From NCBI GenBank assembly GCA_000720845.1, contig JODU01000024.1:44011-108010 (forward strand): a stretch of 64,000 nt of DNA. Reading direction: 5' to 3'. Positions within the stretch are counted from its first letter, which is position 1; each line of letters opens with the position of its first letter. The translations under genes were made by a program, and so were the position numbers. This DNA is from Kitasatospora aureofaciens. Its GTDB lineage: Bacteria; Actinomycetota; Actinomycetes; Streptomycetales; Streptomycetaceae. Shown in pieces: positions 18,039 through 27,110 of the stretch. The notes under the pieces are model-generated. The model was not told where the DNA came from, did not search any database, and worked only from the letters and a program-made list of their open reading frames with translations.

Positions 18039-20102
18039 TCAGTCCGTGATGATCGCCGGGTCGCTGGTGCCCGGCCGGCCGTTCTCCACGTGCCCGGCGA
18101 AGCGCCGCAGGAACGCCGGGTCGCCCTCGGCGGTGACCGTCACGTCGTACCAGCGCCGGCTGCGCGCGAGGTCGACGGTGTGGTGCACGGTGGCGCCGGG
18201 GCGCACGGTGAGGGTCCGGGTGCGGCCGTCGTAGGCGTTGGCGATCCGGAGCCGGGCCGTGCCGGTGCCGGTGTGGGTGACGGTCAGCCGGAGGTCGTCG
18301 CCGTCGTGCCGTGCGGTGACCTCGGGCCCTGCGGGTCCGGCGACCGCGTTGGCGCCCCGGAAGACCCGCAGGAAGCCGGCCGGGCCGTGCACTCTCAGGT
18401 CGTAGGAACCGGCGGAGTACGCCGAGTTCCAGGTGTCCGCGAGGGACTTGCCGGCCTCGGTGGTGTACGTCCAGGGGCCGTCGGTGCGGTTGCCGGAGGT
18501 GACGAGGAAGGCGGCGCCGGCCCGGGCGCCGGAGGCGAAGGCCAGGGTGAACTTCCCGGCCGCCGCGTCCACGGCACCGTCCACGTACGGGTCGTAGCGC
18601 AGCGGGCGGGTGGGGCGCGTACCGCGTTCCTGCCGGGGCATGCCGGGGTCCGCGGGCGGCGTCGGACGGTAGTCGGGGTGGCGTTCGCGGTCCGGCGGCT
18701 CGTAGGCGTCGGTGTCCGGCAGGCGGGCGGGGCGGCTGTCCTTGCGGGAGAAGTCGAAGGCCGAGGTCAGATCGCCGCAGACGGCGCGCCGCCAGGGTGA
18801 GATGTTGGGCTCGCGGACGCCGAAGCGGTGCTCCATGAAGCGGATCACCGAGGTGTGGTCGAAGGTCTCGGAGCAGACGAAGCCGCCCTTGCTCCACGGT
18901 GAGACGACCAGCATGGGCACGCGCGGGCCCAGCCCGTAGAAGCCCTCGCGGTGGGTGGCGCTGCCCTTGAAGACGTCCAGGGAGACGTCGACGGTGGACC
19001 GGCCCTGCGCGGCGGACTTCGGCGGCAGCGGCGGCACCACGTGGTCGAAGAAGCCGTCGTTCTCGTCGTACGTGATGAACAGGGCCGTCTTCGCCCACAC
19101 CTTCGGGTTGGAGGTGAGCGCGTCCAGCACCTGGGAGATGTACCAGGCGCCGTAGTTCGAGGGCCAGTTGGAGTGCTCGGAGAAGGCTTCCGGGGCGGCT
19201 ATCCAGGAGATCTTCGGCAGCTTGCCCGCCTTGACGTCGGCGCGCAGCCGGTCGAAGTAGCCCTCGCCGCTCCTGGCGTCGGTGCCGGTGCGGGCCTTGT
19301 CGTAGAGCGGGTCGCCGGGCTTCGCGTTGCGGTACTTGTTGAAGTAGAGCAGGGAGTTGTCGCCGTAGTTGCCGCGGTAGGCGTCGTCGATCCAGCCCCA
19401 GTGGCCGGCCGCGTCGAGGCCGTCGCCGATGTCCTGGTAGATCTTCCAGGAGATCCCGGCCGCCTCCAGCCGCTCGGGGTACGTCGTCCAGTCGTAGCCG
19501 AGTTCGTCGTTGCCGAGGACCGGGCCGCCGCCCTTGCCGTCGTTCCCGGTGTGTCCCGACCACAGGTAGTAGCGGTTTGGGTCGGTGGAGCCGATGAAGG
19601 AGCAGTGGTAGGCGTCGCAGACGGTGAAGGTGTCGGCGAGCGCGTAGTGGAAGGGGATGTCCTCGCGGGTCAGGTACGCCATGGTGGTGGTGCCCTTCGC
19701 GGGCAGCCAGCGGTCGTACTTGGCGTTGTGGTAGGCGTCCTGTCCGTCGGACCAGCCGTGCGGGAGCCCTTCGAGGAACTGCATGCCGAGGTCGTCGGCC
19801 TCCGGGTGGAACGGCAGCACCTCCGTGCCGTCGCCCTTGCGCTGGTGCCACACCGACCTGCCGTCGTCCAGCCTCACCGGGTGCGGGTCGCCGAAGCCGC
19901 GGACGCCGCGCAGCCTGCCGAAGTAGTGGTCGAACGAACGGTTCTCCTGCATGAGGACGACGATGTGCTCGACGTCCTCGATCGACCCCGAGCGGTGGTT
20001 CGCCGGGAGCGCGGCGGCCCGGTCGATGCTCGCGGACAGGGCGCTGAACGCCGTGGTGGCGCCCGCGAGTTGGAGGAATCTGCGCCGGTTCACTTCGGCC
20101 AT
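18039..20102 (-). CDS. Tat-exported non-hemolytic phospholipase C
   Basis: A 687-residue protein. It begins with the twin-arginine signal NRRRFLQLAGATTAFSAL. The phosphoesterase domain (about 45-480) shows IVVLMQENRSFDHYFGRLRG, with the catalytic-type Asn-Arg-Ser-Phe-Asp-His cluster, then GSTDPNRYYLWSG, SEHSNWPSNYGAWY, FITYDENDGFFDHVVPP and SPWSKGGFV. Two C-terminal beta modules (about 510-600 and 600-687) match the DUF756 repeats of the acid-phosphatase/PLC family. Such enzymes hydrolyse phosphatidylcholine or sphingomyelin outside the cell for phosphate scavenging. I chose ATG 20102 for the Tat motif; GAGAGG lies upstream. No clear PHO box (GTTCACC repeats) is seen in the 184-base upstream gap. 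Confidence 0.93.
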   Translation of the reverse strand: MAEVNRRRFLQLAGATTAFSALSASIDRAAALPANHRSGSIEDVEHIVVLMQENRSFDHYFGRLRGVRGFGDPHPVRLDDGRSVWHQRKGDGTEVLPFHPEADDLGMQFLEGLPHGWSDGQDAYHNAKYDRWLPAKGTTTMAYLTREDIPFHYALADTFTVCDAYHCSFIGSTDPNRYYLWSGHTGNDGKGGGPVLGNDELGYDWTTYPERLEAAGISWKIYQDIGDGLDAAGHWGWIDDAYRGNYGDNSLLYFNKYRNAKPGDPLYDKARTGTDARSGEGYFDRLRADVKAGKLPKISWIAAPEAFSEHSNWPSNYGAWYISQVLDALTSNPKVWAKTALFITYDENDGFFDHVVPPLPPKSAAQGRSTVDVSLDVFKGSATHREGFYGLGPRVPMLVVSPWSKGGFVCSETFDHTSVIRFMEHRFGVREPNISPWRRAVCGDLTSAFDFSRKDSRPARLPDTDAYEPPDRERHPDYRPTPPADPGMPRQERGTRPTRPLRYDPYVDGAVDAAAGKFTLAFASGARAGAAFLVTSGNRTDGPWTYTTEAGKSLADTWNSAYSAGSYDLRVHGPAGFLRVFRGANAVAGPAGPEVTARHDGDDLRLTVTHTGTGTARLRIANAYDGRTRTLTVRPGATVHHTVDLARSRRWYDVTVTAEGDPAFLRRFAGHVENGRPGTSDPAIITD

Positions 20103-20286
20103 GGGGTGAGGGACCTCTCGCCTTGGGGGGTGTTCAACCGGCCGGACGGCGCCGGGTGATGACGGAATGCGCGCGAAAGGAGTGTTCCAGGAGCAGCAAA
20201 CGTCAGGGAAGGGTCCGGTGGCGCTGGTGTGAAAGTCACCGGTACGCGAGGTGTGCCGGGCCCGCCGTCCGGGGATGGTCGCGATC

Positions 20287-21576
20287 ATGACAGGCATGGA
20301 CACGGACGCACCCGCACTCCCGGCCCGACGGCCCGTACGCCAGCTCCTCGCCGCCTCGGTGGGCAACGCCGTGGAGTGGTACGACTGGTACGCCTACACC
20401 TTCCTGGCCACCTACATCGCGGACCAGGTCTTCCCCGAGAGCGCGGACAACTCGCTGGTGCCGCTGCTGTCGACGTTCGCGGTGTTCGCCGTGGGCTTCT
20501 TCATGCGGCCCGTCGGCGGGCTGCTGATGGGCGCGATCGCGGACCGGCGGGGCCGGCGGGCCGCGCTGACCGTCACCATCCTGCTGATGGGCGGCAGCAG
20601 CCTGCTGGTCGGGCTGACCCCGACGTACACGGCGGCCGGTGTGCTCGCCCCGGTCGTCCTGGTCGTCGCGCGGCTGCTCCAGGGGCTGTCGGTGGGCGGC
20701 GAGTTCGCGGCCTCGACGACCTTCCTGGTGGAGTCCGCGGGGCCGGGCCGGCGCGGCCTCTTCTCCAGCTTCCAGTACGTCTCGACCACCGCGGGGCAGT
20801 TGGTGGCCTCCGGGATCGCGACGCTGCTGGTGGACACGTTGAGCGAGGACCGGATGAACGGCTGGGGATGGCGGATCCCCTTCGTGTTCGGCGCCGTCCT
20901 CAGCCTGGTCGGCTTCTGGATCCGGCAGGGCGCGCAGGAGACCCGCAGCGCCGAGCAGCGACGGGCGCCGCGCCCCGCGCTCTTCGAGGCCCTGCGCCGC
21001 CATCCGCGCGAGTCGCTGCTGATCTGCGGCATCACGGCAGGCGGCACGATCGCCTACTACACGTGGACGTCGTACCTGCCCACGTACGCCGAACTCAACG
21101 CGGGCGTCGCCAAGTCGGACGCGCTGCTCGCGGGGACCATCTCGCTGGCCTTCTTCGCGCTGCTCCAGCCGCTCGGCGGCATGCTCTCCGACCGGTTCGG
21201 GCGCCGTCCCCTGCTGCTCTTCTTCGGCGTGGGGTTCGCGCTGCTGAGCGTGCCGCTGCTGCACTCACTGCGCGACTCCTTCGCCGTCCTGCTGCTCGTG
21301 CAGTGCGCCGGGATGGTCCTGCTGACCGGCTTCACCTCCATCAGCGCCGCCGTCAACGCCGAGGTCTTCCCGCCCCGGGTGCGGGCGGCCGGGATCGGCT
21401 TCCCCTACTCGCTCACGGTGGCGCTGTTCGGCGGCACGGCACCGTACGTGGGCACGCTCTTCAAGGACCTGGGCCACGCCGGGCTGTTCCCCTGGTACGT
21501 GGCCGTGCTGTGCCTGCTGTCCTCTCTGGTCTACCTGCGGCTGCCGGAGACGGCGCACAAGCGGCTGGAGCGCTGA
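20287..21576 (+). CDS. MFS transporter, metabolite:H+ symporter (MHS) type
   Basis: A 429-residue protein with 12 membrane segments. The MHS hallmark GNAVEWYDWYAYTFLATYIA opens helix 1, followed by GFFMRPVGGLLMGAIADRRGRRAAL and LLQGLSVGGEFAASTTFLVES. A second RGRR-type loop (SDRFGRRPLL) follows in the C-terminal half. Members such as KgtP, ShiA and ProP-related proteins take up dicarboxylates, shikimate or betaines with protons; the substrate here is open. The start is ATG 20287 (MTGMDTD), with the ATG three codons later equally possible. It is divergent from phospholipase C across 184 bases. Confidence 0.92.
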   Translation: MTGMDTDAPALPARRPVRQLLAASVGNAVEWYDWYAYTFLATYIADQVFPESADNSLVPLLSTFAVFAVGFFMRPVGGLLMGAIADRRGRRAALTVTILLMGGSSLLVGLTPTYTAAGVLAPVVLVVARLLQGLSVGGEFAASTTFLVESAGPGRRGLFSSFQYVSTTAGQLVASGIATLLVDTLSEDRMNGWGWRIPFVFGAVLSLVGFWIRQGAQETRSAEQRRAPRPALFEALRRHPRESLLICGITAGGTIAYYTWTSYLPTYAELNAGVAKSDALLAGTISLAFFALLQPLGGMLSDRFGRRPLLLFFGVGFALLSVPLLHSLRDSFAVLLLVQCAGMVLLTGFTSISAAVNAEVFPPRVRAAGIGFPYSLTVALFGGTAPYVGTLFKDLGHAGLFPWYVAVLCLLSSLVYLRLPETAHKRLER

Positions 21577-21604
21577 CGCCGGGCTCCCGCGCCGGGGTTG
21601 CGGG

Positions 21605-23407
21605 TCACCGGTGCCAGAGGGCGCGTCCCAGGGCCTCCTCCGTGCCGGCGAGGTAGACGGCCGTGGCCAGCCACTGGGCCGCGTAGTGGTCCTGGTCGTC
21701 CCCGGCCGGGCGCCCGAAGGCGTCGCGGGGACGCCGGGCGGCCACCGCGCCGAGCGCGGCGAACAGGTCAGCGCCGGTGGTGAACCCGCCCCGGCGCAGG
21801 GCGGCGGCGTGGCCGTCGCGGTCGCCGTCGCGCGCGGGTTCCGCGGCGGCGCGGCGGCCTCCCGTGACCGCCAGTTCGACCAGGTCGCGCACGCGCCGGA
21901 GCGGCGAGTCGAACGGGCCGCCATCGGCGGCGGTGAGCGGGGACGGGGACGGGCAGGGAGCCTCGGGCGGGAAGTGCTCGTCGACCAGCAGGTCGTAGCC
22001 GAGGTCGGCGCGGTCTTGCCACCGCCCCTGCAGGCGCAGGGTACTCGCCCCCGCGCCGGGCACCGGCCCGACGGCCAGGGGACGCAGGGTCGTGACCCGG
22101 TCGGGGTCCACGCGGCCGAGCACGCGTACCCGCAGGCCCGGACACGCGCCCAGTCGCCGGAGGTTGGCGGTGTGTGCGAGGACGGGATGCCGGTGCGCCG
22201 GTGCCAGCCGGACGGCCGGCCCGGGGGCGTCGTCGGTGAGGACGCGGACCAGCACCCCCTCGCCGTCGGCGGCGACGATCTCCACGTCGCATCTCGTCAG
22301 CGGCGGGGCGTGCCCGGCCCCGTCGGGCGCGGCGGCCGCGGTGGCCGCGGGCACGGCGTCGGACCAGGGGCGTCCGGCGGCGAAGGCGGCCCGGGCACCG
22401 CGCTCCGCGAGCAGGCGGCCGTCCGGGGCGACGACCGCCCCGGTGACGATCACCCCGCCACGGGACAGCCGCTCGTGGTCGCTCAGGAGGGACCGGAGGG
22501 CGACGTGGGCGGTCCCGGCGCGGCGGGCTCGCGCCGGGCCCCCCGGTCCGACGTCGCGGAGGGTGTACCAGCGGCCGGTGTCGTCGACGAGATGGGTGAC
22601 GACGCCGCCCGTGCCGCCGGGTCCGACGACCGGTTCACGGCAGACGCCGTAGAGGCGCAGGGGTTGGTCGGGGTGGTGGTTGCGGGGGACGCCACCGATC
22701 AGGCCGGGATCGGGGTCGGACGCCTTCAGGCGGTGCGTGACGAGGAGGAGTTCCCGCAGGGCGGCGACCAACTCGCCCGTACGGTGGGCCTGGTGCGCCC
22801 CCTGTGGGCCACGCGCGTCACGGACGTGGCGTACGACACCGAGGGCCGCGGCCTCCGCCCGGTGCAGTCCGGCCAGGCGGGCCGTGTGCGCGGCCCGGAG
22901 CAACTCGGCCTGCGGGACGGCCCCCGCGGCGGTGGCTCCGGCGGCCAGGACGGCCGAGGCCGCCGTCCAGAGCCCGCCGGCGGCACGGACCTGCCCGGCG
23001 GACGGGGGTTTGGGTGCGGGCTCGGCGGGCGGGGAAGGCTCGGCGGACGAGACAGACTCGGCGGGCGGGGCCTTCGTGGGGGACGGGAGCGCGTCCGTGA
23101 CCGGGCTCGCGCCCAGGACCGCGGCGCGGTGGAGGCAGCGCGGAGACAGCAGGCAGGTGCAGTGGGCCTGGTCGGGGGAGGTGATCGTGCCGGACGGGCC
23201 GGGGGTCAGGGTCACCCGCGCGTCCTCGCCGAAGCGGATGCCGTACGTGCCGTCCGCTGCGGTGTCGACGGGCGTGGCGGCCAGCGACTCGACGGCCGGG
23301 TCGAGTCTGCGGCGCAGCCGGGTGGTCAGGCTCTCCACCGCGGCGGCGAACACCTCCGGTGCGACCGGCGGGAGCGAGGGCCCGGTGTCCGGGCGGGCAC
23401 GGGTCAT
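21605..23407 (-). CDS. SWIM zinc-finger protein of the yehI-Q-like operon
   Basis: A 600-residue protein. Cys83, Cys85, Cys91 and His93 in AHCTCLLSPRCLHRAA form a SWIM finger (CxC...CxH), a zinc module used for DNA or protein contact. The next about 50 residues are a Pro/Glu/Ala-rich linker, and the rest is an uncharacterised alpha/beta region with many Arg. It is the last gene of the operon; its ATG overlaps the TGA of the DUF5682-VWA gene (ATGA, 23404-23407), so the two are translationally coupled. E. coli YehQ is a SWIM protein in the same context. The function of this set is unknown; it may be the nucleic-acid or partner-recognition part. Confidence 0.8.
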   Translation of the reverse strand: MTRARPDTGPSLPPVAPEVFAAAVESLTTRLRRRLDPAVESLAATPVDTAADGTYGIRFGEDARVTLTPGPSGTITSPDQAHCTCLLSPRCLHRAAVLGASPVTDALPSPTKAPPAESVSSAEPSPPAEPAPKPPSAGQVRAAGGLWTAASAVLAAGATAAGAVPQAELLRAAHTARLAGLHRAEAAALGVVRHVRDARGPQGAHQAHRTGELVAALRELLLVTHRLKASDPDPGLIGGVPRNHHPDQPLRLYGVCREPVVGPGGTGGVVTHLVDDTGRWYTLRDVGPGGPARARRAGTAHVALRSLLSDHERLSRGGVIVTGAVVAPDGRLLAERGARAAFAAGRPWSDAVPAATAAAAPDGAGHAPPLTRCDVEIVAADGEGVLVRVLTDDAPGPAVRLAPAHRHPVLAHTANLRRLGACPGLRVRVLGRVDPDRVTTLRPLAVGPVPGAGASTLRLQGRWQDRADLGYDLLVDEHFPPEAPCPSPSPLTAADGGPFDSPLRRVRDLVELAVTGGRRAAAEPARDGDRDGHAAALRRGGFTTGADLFAALGAVAARRPRDAFGRPAGDDQDHYAAQWLATAVYLAGTEEALGRALWHR

Positions 23408-26400
23408 CTGGAGGCTCCTCGGACCTGCTCGCCGACCCAGCGGGCGAGCGAGAGCGGGCTGAGGGCGGCCACCGGCATTCCGGCGGCGGCGAGTCGGCGG
23501 GCGACCGGCACGGAGTAGCGGGGCACTCCTCCGCCGTCGAGCGCGGCGCAGCCCAGCAGCCGGACGCCGGAGGACACCAGGGCCCCGGCCTCGGCCTCGG
23601 CCAGCAGCCCCTCCACCGCGGCGCCCTCCTCGAAGTCGCTGACGACCACCACCAGGGTCCGGTCGGGCACCTTCACCAGGGAGCGGGCGTGGGCGAGACC
23701 GGCCGCGATGTGGGTGCCGCCGCCGACCTTCACCTCCAGCAGCAGCGAGAGGGGGTCGGTGACCAGGCCGGTGAGATCGGCGACCTGGGTGCTGAAGGCG
23801 AGGAAGTGGGTGGAGAGCACGGGTGCTCCGCCCAGGACCGCGGCGGTGAGCGCCGACCACACCACGGAGTCCTCCATGGAGGCGGAGACGTCGACGACGA
23901 GGATCAGCCGCCAGTCGTTCCGCCGCGCGGTACGGGTCTTGAACACCGGCCGTTCGGGGACGACCTCGGCCCGCCCGTCCTCCCGCCTGCGGATGTGGGC
24001 GAGATTGGCCCGCAGCGTGCGGGGCAGGTCGAGCGGGCCGCCGGGGCGCCGGGTGGGCAGCGGCGAGGTCAGGCCCGTCAGCGTGGGGCGCAGTCGGGTG
24101 GCGAGTTCCCGGGTGAGTTCCTCGACCAGCCGCTCCACGAGCGGCCGCAGCCCGGCCAGCCGCTGCTCGGGCATCCCCCTGGCCAGCGACAGCACGGTGG
24201 ACAGCAGTTCCACGGAGGGCCGCGCGGTGGCCGCGTCGAGGAGGTCGACGGCGTCCGTACGTCCCTCGGCGACGGCACGCCCGAGGACTTCCTCCCGGAT
24301 GTCCGCGCCGAAGAGCGCCCGGAGGTCCTCGGCCCAGTGCCGGACGCTGGGGTAGCCGCGCCCCCGGCCGCCGCTCCGGTCGTCGGCGGCGTCGCTGCCT
24401 CCGGTGGGCCCGCCCGCGCCGGGCTCCGGCTCGCCGCCGCCCCCACCGTCCCCGTCCTCCCCCGTCTCCCCTCTCCCCCTGCCCGCTGCCTCGCCCTCCC
24501 GCTCGAACAGTTCGTCGAGGGCGCGGGCGTACGGCCACAGGGCCGCGGGGAGTTGCGCGGTGTCGCGGCCCAGCAGCAGCCGCCAGCGGTCGGCGGGGCC
24601 GATCCGTGGGGCTCCGGCTCCGGGCACGGGCCCGGGGGCGGGCCGCTCCGTCGGCGGCGCGGCGGCCGGAGCGGCCCCGGTGGGTGCCGGTGCCGATGCG
24701 CCCACCAGGCCCGCCAGGCCCAGGTCCCGCAGCAGGGCGTATCCCTCGCCGTCGGCCGCGGCCCACCGCCCGACCAGCTCGGCCAGGGCCCGGAGGCGGA
24801 GGCCGGGCCGGTCGCCCAGGCGGTCGGAGACGGCCGCGAGCACACGGGTCCGTCCCTTCGGAGTGAGCGCCCGGAAGCCGCCGCGCAAGGGGTACAGCCG
24901 GTCGAGGAAATCACGGTCGCTCATGGTCTCCACCCGCTCGTACAGCGGGCCGAGGGCGGGGGACGCGGACTCCATCAGCGGTCCGGCCGCGAGCAGCACC
25001 CCGGTGAGCCGGCGTTCCAGCCGGTGCCGGCCGTCCGGTCCCGTCGCGGTGTCCACCCAGCCGGCCAGCCTCCTCCCCAGCAGGTCCGAGCCGTCGAGGT
25101 CCAGCAGGACCCGGGCGGCCTGGGCGGCGCCCTGGAGGAGCGGGGAGCCGGTGCGGGAGAGCGCGTACAGCTCGCCGTCGAGCCGCAGGCCGAGCCGGTC
25201 CTCGGCGCTGCGGACGGCGAGGGTGACGACCGCGACGGCGTCCCGGGGCTCGTCGCTGCCGGCCAGTCCCGGCAGCACGCGGACGGCGGCTTCCAGCAGG
25301 AGGCCGGTGAGCCGCGCCGCCCGGGCCCGGACGCGTTCGGTGGTGCCGGGCAGGTGTCGTCGGCGTAGGGACTCCGACAGGTCGAGGGCGTCGAGCAGTT
25401 CGGGCAGGCCCGCGGCGTCCGGCAGGACGCGCTCGGCCTCCGCGAGTCCGTCCTGGAGCAGGTCCGCGAGCGCGCACCGGGCGGCGGCGCCCAGCAGCGC
25501 GACGACCCGGGCCGGGGTGACCCGCCCGGCCTCGGCCGCCCTGCGGTGGTTCTCCCGCAGGGTGCCGTCGGCCGCCTGGGCGGCGGTGACCCCTCGGACG
25601 CCGACGAGGTCGAGGCGGGCGGCGACCGACGGGGTCCACGCGGCCTGCCAGCGGGTGGTGAGCGCGCTGCCCTCCCCGGCCGCGCTCACCTCGACGGGCT
25701 CCGCGTATCCCACCCCGCATTCCCTCAGGCGCTGGAGCAGGATCTCGCGCCGGGCGTCGAGGTCGGAGCGGAGCGGGGCGAGCCGGACGTCCCGGCCGTC
25801 CGGGTCCGCCGGTCCGGGCAGTCGCAGCGCGGCCAGTTCCGCCTCCACCCAGGGCCCGAGGCCGGAACGGGGGGTGCCGGGCGCGAGCCGGCCGCGGCCC
25901 GGGCCGACGAGGACGAGGCGCAGTTCCCGGTCGGGGGACCGGCCCTTGCCGAGTACGGACGTCACCGCCTCCAGCAGTTCCCCGCGGCCGGGGGCGGGCA
26001 GGCCGCGCAGGGTGCCGAGGTCGCAGGCCAGCCGCAGGGTCTCGACGGCCTCTCCGGTGCCCGCCGTGTCGCCGGACGCGCGGATCTCCCGGCACAGTTC
26101 GGTGATGAACCGGGCGGCGGCGTCACGGACGCGCCCGGGGTCGCCGCCGGCGTCGAGCACCGCCTGCCGCCAGCGGGGGTCGCGGATGCCGGCCGGGTAG
26201 CCGGAGCGGGGATCCAGCAGCGCGAAGGCGTACGGCACGAGGGACGTGACGACCGTGGAGCCGGGGCCCGGCAGCCCGGCGGCCTCGGCCTGCACGGACT
26301 TGGCATCCACGGACTCGGCCCGCTCGTCCGGGTCGGCCAGCCCGGGCGCGTGGAAGGCGCCGACCACCGCCGCGACCCGGCGCGGCCCCGCCTCGGCGAG

Positions 26401-26961
26401 GACCCGGCGCATGTGTGCCTCCCGGGCCAGGTCACCGGCCGCGATCCCGCCGTGGGCCGCGGTGTCCTCGCGCAGCGCCCGCCCGAAGCCGAGGGCGGCG
26501 CGCCGCACGGCCTCGGGAGCGCCGCCGGGCGCCAGTGCCTCGACGGTGCGCTCCCACAGCTCGTCGACGTCGGCAGCGGTACCGTCCGGCGGCCCGCAGG
26601 ACCACGCCGGGTGCGCCAGCGGCAGGTCGCAGCAGACCACCTCGGCGCCCCGGTCCCGCGCCCAGCGGATCGCGGCCAGTTCCGGCGAGAAGTCGGCGAG
26701 CGGGTAGAAGTGCAGCCGGCCGTCCTCGTACGCGCCGCTCAGGGCCACCGGCGCCACGGTGTGCGGATCGGCGAGATACGGCAGCCACGGCTGGAAGTCG
26801 GCCGGCAGCTCCACGCAGACCACCTCGGCGTCCACGGCGTCGAGCAGCCTGGGGACGGCGACGGCCAGTGCGGGGCTGTGGTGGCGTACGCCGATCAGGT
26901 ACGGCCGCGCGCGGGCTGCCGGTGGGGTCGTCGAAGCGCTGGTCTGTTCGCGTGCGGTCAT
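23404..26961 (-). CDS. DUF5682 and von Willebrand factor A domain fusion protein
   Basis: A 1185-residue protein. The N-terminal about 850 residues are DUF5682-like: GVRHHSP (24-30), VCVELPADF (48-56), AREAHMRRVL (179-188) and VVGAFHAPGL (199-208). These resemble the conserved residues of the TraB/TIKI/EreA-ChaN fold. An acidic, Gly-rich linker (about 855-905) leads to a helical region and a C-terminal VWA domain with an intact MIDAS: DVSAS (1024-1028), Thr1083 in GGGT and Asp1109 in SDFEEG. In E. coli the corresponding parts are separate proteins, YehM and YehP. VWA proteins of this type usually pair with MoxR ATPases, absent here. Start ATG 26961; the open frame extends about 210 codons upstream into the next gene, which I take as antisense-like shadow. 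Confidence 0.82.
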   Translation of the reverse strand: MTAREQTSASTTPPAARARPYLIGVRHHSPALAVAVPRLLDAVDAEVVCVELPADFQPWLPYLADPHTVAPVALSGAYEDGRLHFYPLADFSPELAAIRWARDRGAEVVCCDLPLAHPAWSCGPPDGTAADVDELWERTVEALAPGGAPEAVRRAALGFGRALREDTAAHGGIAAGDLAREAHMRRVLAEAGPRRVAAVVGAFHAPGLADPDERAESVDAKSVQAEAAGLPGPGSTVVTSLVPYAFALLDPRSGYPAGIRDPRWRQAVLDAGGDPGRVRDAAARFITELCREIRASGDTAGTGEAVETLRLACDLGTLRGLPAPGRGELLEAVTSVLGKGRSPDRELRLVLVGPGRGRLAPGTPRSGLGPWVEAELAALRLPGPADPDGRDVRLAPLRSDLDARREILLQRLRECGVGYAEPVEVSAAGEGSALTTRWQAAWTPSVAARLDLVGVRGVTAAQAADGTLRENHRRAAEAGRVTPARVVALLGAAARCALADLLQDGLAEAERVLPDAAGLPELLDALDLSESLRRRHLPGTTERVRARAARLTGLLLEAAVRVLPGLAGSDEPRDAVAVVTLAVRSAEDRLGLRLDGELYALSRTGSPLLQGAAQAARVLLDLDGSDLLGRRLAGWVDTATGPDGRHRLERRLTGVLLAAGPLMESASPALGPLYERVETMSDRDFLDRLYPLRGGFRALTPKGRTRVLAAVSDRLGDRPGLRLRALAELVGRWAAADGEGYALLRDLGLAGLVGASAPAPTGAAPAAAPPTERPAPGPVPGAGAPRIGPADRWRLLLGRDTAQLPAALWPYARALDELFEREGEAAGRGRGETGEDGDGGGGGEPEPGAGGPTGGSDAADDRSGGRGRGYPSVRHWAEDLRALFGADIREEVLGRAVAEGRTDAVDLLDAATARPSVELLSTVLSLARGMPEQRLAGLRPLVERLVEELTRELATRLRPTLTGLTSPLPTRRPGGPLDLPRTLRANLAHIRRREDGRAEVVPERPVFKTRTARRNDWRLILVVDVSASMEDSVVWSALTAAVLGGAPVLSTHFLAFSTQVADLTGLVTDPLSLLLEVKVGGGTHIAAGLAHARSLVKVPDRTLVVVVSDFEEGAAVEGLLAEAEAGALVSSGVRLLGCAALDGGGVPRYSVPVARRLAAAGMPVAALSPLSLARWVGEQVRGASR

Positions 26962-27110
26962 GGGTCCCGGTGCGGTCGGACGGGTGCTGGGCGGGGATCG
27001 GCCAGGAGTGGGGCGGGCAACGAGCACGAGTGGGGCGGGCGTCGGACGGGTTCGGACGGGAAGGGGCGGGGACGGCCGCGGGTGCCGGCCGGCCCCGCCC
27101 CCGTCCGACG

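Noticed and set aside
20103..20286. PHO box before the phospholipase C gene
   Set aside because: No pair of GTTCACC-like repeats with 11-bp spacing is visible.
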